Origin: an uncultured Frankiales bacterium
GTDB lineage: Bacteria; Actinomycetota; Actinomycetes; Mycobacteriales; SCTD01
Direction: 5' to 3'
Length of the DNA stretch: 11,665 nt
Assembly (NCBI GenBank): GCA_946479905.1
Contig: CAMLIA010000143.1
Location: 1-11,665, forward strand
Of this stretch, positions 6,345 through 11,665 are shown piece after piece. How positions within the stretch are numbered: position 1 is the first letter of the stretch; each line of letters opens with the position of its first letter. The position numbers and the translations under genes are program-made. The notes under the pieces were generated by a model. It was not told the origin of the DNA. It did no database searches and saw nothing but the letters and a program-made list of their open reading frames with translations.

Positions 6345-6375
6345 CCCGCGCCCGACATGTCCGGACACGGGGCCT
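6341..6375 (-). terminator. Probable terminator hairpin after hpf
   Basis: AGGCCCCG (6341-6348) and CGGGGCCT (6368-6375) form a perfect 8-bp GC-rich stem beginning 13 nt after the hpf stop. The 19-nt loop holds the palindrome TGTCCGGACA (6358-6367), which could extend the structure. It lacks a T-run, which is usual for high-GC actinobacterial terminators. Confidence 0.6.
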
Positions 6376-6388
6376 TCGCCTGGTGGGG

Positions 6389-6997
6389 TCAGCCGGCAGC
6401 CAGCCGGATCACGCCGTAGTCATAGCCGTGCCGGCGGTAGACGACGCTCGGCAGGCCGGTCTCCTTGCAGCTGAACAGGAAGAAGTCGTGGCCGACCAGC
6501 TCCATCTCGTGCAGCGCCTCCGGCGTCGTCATGGGGACGGCCTGGTGCACCTTGTCGCGCACGATGAGGGTCTCGGTGTCGTCGGGACCGAGGTCCTCGA
6601 CCTCGTCCTCCTCGAGGACCGCGGTGTCGCCGTTGCCGTTGCTGGAGATCGAGGCGGCGAACTCGGCCGCCGACGCGGGCGTCCGCAGGCCGTGGTGCAC
6701 CCGGCGGCGGTCGTGGCTCTTGCGCAGCCGCGCCTCGAGCTTGAGCACCGCGGCGTCGAGGCTCGCGTAGAAGGTCTCGCCGCACGCCTCGGCGCGGATG
6801 ACAGGGCCCTTGCCGCGGACGGTGATCTCCACGCGCTGGCACTGGGCGGACTGCCTGGGGTTCTTCTCATGGAAGAGCTCGACGTCGACGTGGTAGACGC
6901 GCGGGTCGAGGCGTTCAGCGAGCGCCATCTTCTCCTGCACATGGGTCCGGAAGTGCTCCGGGACCTCGACATTGCGTCCCTTCACGACGATGTCCAA
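6389..6997 (-). CDS. hpf: Long-form ribosome hibernation promoting factor (HPF/RaiA family)
   Basis: The 202-residue protein is the long type of hibernation factor. It binds the 30S decoding region and drives formation of inactive 100S ribosome dimers when growth slows or under stress. The N-terminal domain (1 to about 100: MDIVVKGRNVEVPEHF..., HVDVELFHEKNPRQSAQCQRVEITVRGKG..., YASLDAAVLKLEARLRKSHDRR) is the ribosome-binding beta-alpha fold with its basic C-terminal helix. An acidic, Ser/Gly/Asn-rich linker (about 115-142) follows, then the C-terminal dimerisation domain (about 155-200: MELVGHDFFLFSCKETGLPSVVYRRHGYDYGVIRL). I chose TTG 6997 because AAGGAG lies 6 nt upstream and the family begins MDIVVKGRN. 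An in-frame GTG at 7066 would add 23 residues that do not look like the family. It lies downstream of comF with its own candidate promoter and upstream of an orphan response regulator. Confidence 0.95.
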   Translation of the reverse strand: MDIVVKGRNVEVPEHFRTHVQEKMALAERLDPRVYHVDVELFHEKNPRQSAQCQRVEITVRGKGPVIRAEACGETFYASLDAAVLKLEARLRKSHDRRRVHHGLRTPASAAEFAASISSNGNGDTAVLEEDEVEDLGPDDTETLIVRDKVHQAVPMTTPEALHEMELVGHDFFLFSCKETGLPSVVYRRHGYDYGVIRLAAG

Positions 6998-7003
6998 CGC
7001 GAT

Positions 7004-7009
7004 CTCCTT
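7004..7009 (-). promoter_or_regulatory. hpf: Ribosome binding site of hpf (sets a TTG start)
   Basis: AAGGAG on the minus strand lies 6 nt before TTG 6997. It is the strongest ribosome site close to any in-frame start and decides for TTG. Confidence 0.75.
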
Positions 7010-7014
7010 CGTGA

Positions 7015-7030
7015 CCTCTGATCCCAGAGG
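7015..7030 (-). promoter_or_regulatory. Small hairpin just upstream of the hpf ribosome site
   Basis: CCTCTG and CAGAGG pair as a 6-bp stem with a 4-nt loop (GGAT on the minus strand), ending 5 nt before the hpf ribosome binding site. It could modulate translation of hpf; I have no further support. Confidence 0.35.
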
Positions 7031-7146
7031 CTCTGTGAGGACCAGTGCAGGCGCCCCGCGCGACACGCGGTGTGCAGACCTCCTGTCTCTCGGCGTAAAC
7101 CCCGGAGGGTGGCGCCGTGCGGGCGCTCTCCCGAGCACCTGTCCCG

Positions 7147-7175
7147 ACCATAGGGCCGGAATGACACCTCGTGAA
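7147..7175 (-). promoter_or_regulatory. Candidate hpf promoter (TTCACG-N17-TATGGT)
   Basis: On the minus strand TTCACG (7175-7170) and TATGGT (7152-7147) are spaced by exactly 17 nt and each matches the housekeeping consensus at four of six bases. Transcription would begin near 7140, giving hpf a leader of about 140 nt. The promoter overlaps the hairpin that follows comF. Confidence 0.45.
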
Positions 7176-7187
7176 GGGGTCTGGCCC
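7153..7187 (-). terminator. Probable terminator of the mtrAB-lpqB-comF operon
   Basis: Nested inverted repeats start 7 nt after the comF stop: GGCCC (7183-7187) with GGGCC (7153-7157), and inside them AGGGGTC (7175-7181) with GACACCT (7163-7169), one mismatch, loop of 5 nt. The whole can fold into a long imperfect hairpin. No T-run follows. Confidence 0.5.
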
Positions 7188-7194
7188 GAAAGGG

Positions 7195-7833
7195 TCATGG
7201 GGCGCGTCTTCTCGTCGCAGCGACGACGGCCGCGGCGGCGACCGGATGGCCGCGCGCCGCCAGCGCCCGGGCCGCCTCGACCAGCGTCGCGCCGGTCGTC
7301 ATGACGTCGTCGACGACGACCACCGGCAGCCCGGGCGTGCCGGTGGCCCGCAGCGCACCGGCCAGGTTGGCGGCGCGCTGCGCGGTGGTCAGGCCGGCCT
7401 GGTCGGCGGTCCTGCGGGCCGGCGCCAGCAGCGGCACGGCACGCACCCCGAGGACGCGGGCGGCGGCCCTCGCCAGCCGCAGGGCGTGGTCGTGGCCGCG
7501 CTCGCGCACCGCCGCCCGGGAGCTCGGCACCGGGCACAGCAGCACCTGCCCGAGGCCGTGCACGCGCACGGCGGAGGCGAGCGCCCGACCCAGCGGGGCG
7601 GTGAGCCCGAGCTGTCCTCTCTCCTTGTGCGCCAGGAGGAGTCGCTGCACCTCGCCGTGGTACGGCGAGAGCGCCGCGGTCGCCGGGAGGCCGGCCGGAC
7701 AGGGGGTCGGACGGACCAGTCCGACTGGCTCCGCAGCGAGCACCGCACGGCACGACGCGCACAGCGCCGTGCCCGGTGCCGAGCAGCCGGCGCACGTCCG
7801 GGGCAGCACCAGGTCGAGCAGGGCGGCGAGCAC
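7195..7833 (-). CDS. comF: ComF-family phosphoribosyltransferase-like protein
   Basis: The 212-residue protein has the two parts of the ComF/GntX family. The first is an N-terminal zinc-ribbon-like cluster (CAGC at 14-17, CASC at 25-28). The second is a type I phosphoribosyltransferase domain with the PRPP-binding loop VVVVDDVMTTGAT (171-183). The family motif LLAHKERG is at 67-73, and CPVPSSRAAVRERGHDHALRLA follows at 100-121. ComF supports DNA uptake in naturally competent bacteria; in actinobacteria without known competence its job is unclear. The start is GTG 7833 with GAGG 8 nt upstream; length fits the family. It lies 48 nt after lpqB and is probably the last gene of the mtrAB operon, before a hairpin. 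Confidence 0.93.
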   Translation of the reverse strand: MLAALLDLVLPRTCAGCSAPGTALCASCRAVLAAEPVGLVRPTPCPAGLPATAALSPYHGEVQRLLLAHKERGQLGLTAPLGRALASAVRVHGLGQVLLCPVPSSRAAVRERGHDHALRLARAAARVLGVRAVPLLAPARRTADQAGLTTAQRAANLAGALRATGTPGLPVVVVDDVMTTGATLVEAARALAARGHPVAAAAVVAATRRRAP

Positions 7834-7881
7834 CGTGGCAGCCTCGCCGCTTCGGCGCCCGCCCGCAGCGGGCCCTGTGGA

Positions 7882-9570
7882 CTAGCCCGGGAAGGCGGGC
7901 GCGACGCCGCTCTTCTGGGCGTTCGTGATGCCCTGGGCCACCGACCAGAGCTGGCCGCCCGAGGCCACGACGAGCGCTCCCCCTGCGGCCGCCAGCGAGG
8001 TCGGCGAGAGCGTCCCGAGCAGGACGTAGGACGCCGGCACGGAACCGTCGACGGTCACCCGCTGCACGGCCCGGGCGCCCTGGTCGCGCTTGAGGACCAC
8101 CACCTCGGTGGGCGTCGACCAGACCACCTGGGTGGCGGCACCGTTGCCGGTCGGGAGCAGGGTCGCGTCGACCAGCGAAGCGGTGCCCGCGGCCCAGGTG
8201 ACCCGGAAGACGTAGACCTTCTCGGCGATGACGACGGCGGCGCGCGCGCCGTCGCGGGACAGCGCCACAGAGCCGATCCGACCCGCCGGGCGACCCGGCA
8301 TCGGCACGGTCAGCAGCCCGGGCGCGGTGGGCTCGACCCGGACCACCCGGTCGGCGTGCCCGGGCCGGCTGTCGCGCTGGACCATCCACAGCCCGCGCTC
8401 CCCCGAGCCCCAGGTGGGCGAGCTCAGCCCCGCCGCGCGGGCGATCGTCGACACCGACGCCGTCCGGGTGCTGCCGAGCTCGACCACGACCGCTCCCCGG
8501 TCGCTGCGCAGCGCCGCGACGCGCTCACCGCGCGGGCTCACGGCCACCTGGTCGAGGCGCAGGGCGCCGTTGGTGAGCGGGGAGCTCGGCGGCCTGCCGC
8601 TCGACAGCGCCAGCCGGTGCGCCCGGATGAAGTAGTAGGGCGGAGGGGACCGGAAGCCCTGCGGGTCGTAGCTGTCCCACGCGGTGGTGGGCTGCACCTC
8701 CGGCTGGCCCGGAGGGCGCAGCACGCCGCGCGAGGTGATCAGCCGCAGACCGGTGAAGGCAGGGTCGGCCCGCAGCGTCCACACGAGCCGTGCCGAGAGG
8801 TCACGCAGCTCGGCCGCGCCCAGGCCGACGGCCTCGTCGGAGAGGGTCACCGTCACGACGCCGTCCCGGGCGCGGCGGACCGAGACCAGGCTGAACGACG
8901 GGTCGACGGCGTCGACGCTGTCGCCGAGGGCCGCGGTCGGTCGCGTGAAGAGCCGGCGCACCAGGGCATCCGCACCCACGGTGGGCCCGCCGGGAAGGAA
9001 CACCCGGTCCGGGACGAGGTGCCGGGGGTCGCCGGCGCGCTGCGGTGCGAGGTAGTAGATGTTGCGCGCGGCGAAGGTGCGGAGCAGGTCGATCTGCGTC
9101 AGCTGCAGCCCGACCCACGCCGGCAGCGAGCTGATCCGCCAGCCGGCGACGGTCTTGGTGACGCCGTAGAAGTCGTTGGCGGGACGCTCCCGCGCCACGT
9201 AGCGCCCGGTCCGGTCGACCTCCCCGACGACGTCGAGCTGCACCTGCACCGCGTCCCGCGCCGGCGGCGCGATCCGCTCGCTCTCCGGGCGGTAGACCCG
9301 CACCCCGAGGTGCGGCGACCAGCCGCGGGCCGCGTCGCCGGTGAGGAACTTCCGGGCGATCGTGTAGTCGCCGGCGGGGCTCGCCTGGGCCGCGAGGAAC
9401 CCCGCGACGATCGCCGGTGGCCCCTGACCGGCCGCCGGCCCCTGGGGCAGCACCTGCAGGTCGGCCGGCTGCCGCTCGCCCGCCACCCCGGACGGCGCCC
9501 GCACACCGCCCGGCAGCGGCAGCGAGCAGGCCGCTGAGAGCAGCAGTACGGCGACCAGGGCCCTCCTCAT
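7882..9570 (-). CDS. lpqB: Lipoprotein LpqB, accessory protein of MtrAB
   Basis: LpqB is an exported lipoprotein that interacts with the outer part of MtrB and tunes MtrA phosphorylation and cell-wall functions (known from mycobacteria). The 562-residue protein starts with a short signal peptide (MRRALVAVLLLSAAC) and a lipobox ending at Cys15, expected to be lipidated. Residues about 50-190 match the LpqB N-terminal region (IVAGFLAAQASPAGDYTIARKFL). A GerMN domain lies at about 195-285 (VGADALVRRLF..., VVTVTLSDEAVGLG..., LVWTLRADPAFTGLRL). The C-terminal half (about 310-560) is beta-rich with propeller-like repeats (VAVSPRGERVAALRS, VALSRDGARAAVVIA). Its ATG overlaps the mtrB stop by 4 nt (ATGA), with GAGG-type signals inside mtrB, so the two are translationally coupled. 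The lipobox has Ser at -3, less usual than Leu but allowed. Confidence 0.95.
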   Translation of the reverse strand: MRRALVAVLLLSAACSLPLPGGVRAPSGVAGERQPADLQVLPQGPAAGQGPPAIVAGFLAAQASPAGDYTIARKFLTGDAARGWSPHLGVRVYRPESERIAPPARDAVQVQLDVVGEVDRTGRYVARERPANDFYGVTKTVAGWRISSLPAWVGLQLTQIDLLRTFAARNIYYLAPQRAGDPRHLVPDRVFLPGGPTVGADALVRRLFTRPTAALGDSVDAVDPSFSLVSVRRARDGVVTVTLSDEAVGLGAAELRDLSARLVWTLRADPAFTGLRLITSRGVLRPPGQPEVQPTTAWDSYDPQGFRSPPPYYFIRAHRLALSSGRPPSSPLTNGALRLDQVAVSPRGERVAALRSDRGAVVVELGSTRTASVSTIARAAGLSSPTWGSGERGLWMVQRDSRPGHADRVVRVEPTAPGLLTVPMPGRPAGRIGSVALSRDGARAAVVIAEKVYVFRVTWAAGTASLVDATLLPTGNGAATQVVWSTPTEVVVLKRDQGARAVQRVTVDGSVPASYVLLGTLSPTSLAAAGGALVVASGGQLWSVAQGITNAQKSGVAPAFPG

Positions 9571-11102
9571 GCCCCGACCCCCAGCGGGCCCAGCGGGAGG
9601 GGGCTGCCGTGCAGCTCACCCCCGGGGCGGAGCGGCAGGGTCAGGCGGAAGGTGGCGCCCTTGCCGGGCTCGCCCCAGGCCTCGAGCGTCCCGCCGTGCG
9701 CCCGGGCGTCCTCGCTCGCGATCGCGAGACCGAGACCCGTCCCGCCGGTGGACCGCGCCCGGGAGGGGTCGCCGCGCCAGAACCGGGTGAACACCAGGCG
9801 CTCCTCGCCCGGCCGGAGCCCCACGCCGGAGTCGTGCACCGCCAGCGCGACGCAGTGGCTGTCGGCGGCCAGCCGGATGTCGACCGGCCGGCCCTCGCCG
9901 TGCTCGATGGCGTTGACGACGAGGTTGCGGACCACCCGCTCGATGCGCACGTGGTCCAGCTCGGCGACGACGGGCCCGGAGGCGTGCACCACGATCGTGC
10001 TGCCCTTGCGCTCGGCCAGCGGCTGGACGGCGTCGACGACGCGCCGGGTGAGGGCCACCAGGTCGGTGGGCTCCGCGTCGACCTTGGCGTCGCCCGCGTC
10101 GTACCGGGAGATCTCGAGCAGCTCCGACAGCAGCTGCTCGAACCTGCCGAGCTCGGTCTGCAGCAGCTCCGCGCTGCGCGCCGCCGCGAGCGGGAAGTCG
10201 GAGCGCGCCTCGTGCAGCACGTCCGCGGCCATCCGCACCGTCGTGATCGGGGTGCGCAGCTCGTGGGTCACGTCGGCGACGAAGCGGCGCTGCACGCGGC
10301 TGAGGTCCTCGAGCTGGCGGATCTGCTTCTGCAGCGCGACCGCCATCGAGTTGAAGGTGGTGGCCAGCCTGGCGAGCTCGTCCTCGCCGCGGACCTGCAT
10401 CCGCTCCTCGAGATCGCCGAGGGCCAGCCGCTCGGCGGTGCGGGCGGCCTCGCGCACCGGCCGGACCACCTGGCGCAGCACCAGGTAGACGAGGAGCGGG
10501 AGCAGCAGGACGAGCAGGCCCCCGACGATGGCCGTCGTCCGTCGTACCAGACTGAGGGTGGACTCCTCCGAGGACAGCGGGAAGAACTGGTACAGCCGGA
10601 AGTCGCCGAGGGACGTGTCGACGGTGCCCCCGACGACGAGCCGGTCGGGTGAGCCGTGCACGTAGGAGTAGGCGAGCCCCACCTTGTCCAGCTCGCGCGC
10701 GAGGTCGTCGGGGACGTCGGTCGCCGAGATGCCGTCGGTCGCGTAGGAGGTGCCGCTGCCGTCGGCCCGCACGAGCAGGATGCGGTACTGGTTGCCGACC
10801 TGGCCGGCGTCGGAGAGGTCCTTCGCGATGGCCTGCAGCTGCGGGTCGGCGGAGGCGCCCTGGTCGCGCGAGTCGATGCGGTTGATGCCGTCCTCGACCT
10901 TGACGATGCCGGACTGCGCGGTGACGAGGGCCGCCCGGGTGCGGGCGCTGACGAGCCCGCGGCCCACCTGGCCGATGAGGAGCACGGCGAGCAGAGCGAC
11001 CGCGACGGCGCTCCCGACCATCGTCGAGACGACGACCCGGGTCTGCGCCGACCGTCGCCAGCGCTGGGAGATCCGGCGGACGAACCGGTTCAGGGGGCTC
11101 AG
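9567..11102 (-). CDS. mtrB: Sensor histidine kinase MtrB
   Basis: MtrB is the membrane kinase that phosphorylates MtrA and links cell division and wall state to gene expression. From the first candidate codon the protein has 511 residues: basic cytoplasmic N-terminus, membrane helix at about 28-49, extracytoplasmic sensor to about 188, second helix at 190-210, HAMP linker to about 262. The His box FVADVTHELRTPI carries His280. The catalytic domain has an N box (RNLVVNAIEH, 392-401), G1 (DSGVGL, 424-429), F box (FTRFWRGD) and G2 (GGTGLGLAI, 453-461). The start is unclear: no ATG, GTG or TTG occurs between an upstream GTG at 11240 (deep inside mtrA) and an ATG at 11021 (which would begin inside the first helix). 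I used the CTG at 11102, which overlaps the mtrA stop as CTGA, where relatives commonly have GTGA or ATGA. The stop overlaps lpqB. Confidence 0.93.
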   Translation of the reverse strand: MSPLNRFVRRISQRWRRSAQTRVVVSTMVGSAVAVALLAVLLIGQVGRGLVSARTRAALVTAQSGIVKVEDGINRIDSRDQGASADPQLQAIAKDLSDAGQVGNQYRILLVRADGSGTSYATDGISATDVPDDLARELDKVGLAYSYVHGSPDRLVVGGTVDTSLGDFRLYQFFPLSSEESTLSLVRRTTAIVGGLLVLLLPLLVYLVLRQVVRPVREAARTAERLALGDLEERMQVRGEDELARLATTFNSMAVALQKQIRQLEDLSRVQRRFVADVTHELRTPITTVRMAADVLHEARSDFPLAAARSAELLQTELGRFEQLLSELLEISRYDAGDAKVDAEPTDLVALTRRVVDAVQPLAERKGSTIVVHASGPVVAELDHVRIERVVRNLVVNAIEHGEGRPVDIRLAADSHCVALAVHDSGVGLRPGEERLVFTRFWRGDPSRARSTGGTGLGLAIASEDARAHGGTLEAWGEPGKGATFRLTLPLRPGGELHGSPLPLGPLGVGA

Positions 11103-11665
11103 CCGGGGCCGGCCTTGTAGCCGATGCCGCGCACCGTCAGGACCACGGTCGGGTGCTCCGGGTCCCGCTCGACCTTGGCGCGCAGCCGCTGCACGTGCAC
11201 GTTGACCAGCCGGGTGTCGGCCGCGTGCCGGTAGCCCCACACCTGCTCGAGCAGGACCTCGCGCGTGAACACCGTCTTCGGCCGGCGCGCCAGGGCGAGC
11301 AGCAGGTCGAACTCGAGCGGGGTGAGCGGGATGGCCTGGTCGGCACGGGCGACGACGTGTCCCGGTACGTCGATGGTCACCGGGTCGTCGGGCGGCCCGA
11401 TGGTCAGCGTCTCCGGTTCGGTGTCGTGGGTGCGGAGCCGGGCCCGCACCCGGGCGACGAGCTCCTTGGGCTTGAACGGCTTGACGAGGTAGTCGTCCGC
11501 GCCGGTCTCCAGCCCGCGGACGACGTCCTCGGTGTCGCCCTTGGCGGTGAGCATGACGATGGGTACGCCGGACTCCGCGCGGATCTGCCGGCAGACCTCG
11601 ATGCCGTCGGTGCCCGGCAGCATCAGGTCGAGCAGCACCACGTCGGGCTTCTCGCGGCGGAACGC
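11099..11665 (-). CDS. mtrA: Response regulator MtrA, C-terminal 188 residues (cut by window edge)
   Basis: MtrA is the OmpR/PhoB-family regulator partnered with MtrB, essential in mycobacteria and tied to cell division and wall-hydrolase genes. The first 40 or so residues lie outside the window. Visible receiver features are the phosphoacceptor Asp in VVLLDLMLPGTDG, the Thr of VMLTAKG, and the Lys in YLVKPFKPKEL. The winged-helix DNA-binding domain follows: LTPLEFDLLLALARRPKTVFTREVLLEQVWGY, then DTRLVNVHVQRLRAKVE and the wing (VVLTVRGIGYKAGPG). The near-family wording of the recognition helix and the following mtrB and lpqB make the call secure. Its TGA overlaps the proposed mtrB CTG start by 4 nt. 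Confidence 0.97.
   Translation of the reverse strand, partial: AFRREKPDVVLLDLMLPGTDGIEVCRQIRAESGVPIVMLTAKGDTEDVVRGLETGADDYLVKPFKPKELVARVRARLRTHDTEPETLTIGPPDDPVTIDVPGHVVARADQAIPLTPLEFDLLLALARRPKTVFTREVLLEQVWGYRHAADTRLVNVHVQRLRAKVERDPEHPTVVLTVRGIGYKAGPG

Noticed and set aside
7064..7066. Upstream GTG start for hpf, preceded by AGGAGGT
   Set aside because: The spacing of 12 nt is long, the 23 extra residues do not resemble the family, and TTG 6997 has AAGGAG at 6 nt and the family-typical MDIVVKGRN start. Kept as a finding, not as the annotated start.
7171..9537. Long plus-strand open frame opposite comF and lpqB
   Set aside because: It is the antisense shadow of two well-recognised genes, with Arg/Gly/His-rich low-complexity sequence and no domain.

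Overview
The window is high-GC (about 70% or more by eye) actinobacterial chromosome. The gene order mtrA-mtrB-lpqB-comF-hpf-(LuxR-type regulator)-...-secA, read on the minus strand, is a conserved actinobacterial block. Protein style and codon use suggest Nocardioides or a relative (Nocardioidaceae); this is an inference, not a proof. There are twelve protein genes, two of them cut by the window ends (secA on the left, mtrA on the right). I see no tRNA, rRNA, CRISPR array, insertion sequence or phage gene.

Right part (about 7190-11665, minus strand): the MtrAB cell-envelope/cell-cycle two-component system and its lipoprotein partner LpqB, followed by a ComF-type phosphoribosyltransferase-like protein. 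mtrA/mtrB and mtrB/lpqB overlap by 4 nt, lpqB and comF are 48 nt apart, and a hairpin lies just after comF. mtrB has no ATG, GTG or TTG where its start is expected; a CTG overlaps the mtrA stop.

Middle (about 5525-7190, minus strand): long-form ribosome hibernation factor hpf, with its own candidate promoter and a leader of about 140 nt, then two overlapping hairpins, then an orphan NarL/LuxR-type response regulator.

Left-middle (1692-5293): an envelope-stress cassette of the PspC/Lia type. A PspC-plus-LiaF-like ('toastrack') membrane protein and a small two-helix membrane protein run leftward. An SRPBCC-fold protein, a PspC-fused histidine kinase and its LuxR-type response regulator run rightward. 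A palindrome of the form TCAGGG-N5-CCCTGA lies about 35 nt upstream of both PspC-containing genes and is a good candidate operator for the cassette's own regulator.

Between the two convergent response-regulator genes (5294-5524) the whole intergenic space is three tandem copies of a 76-77 bp palindromic element. Left end: the secA 5' part, divergent from a gene encoding two fused GNAT acetyltransferase domains. No intergenic stretch exceeds 300 bases.

The most interesting items are the paired palindromes of the PspC cassette, the tandem palindromic array, and the unusual mtrB start. I do not see a clearly new defence or biosynthetic system.
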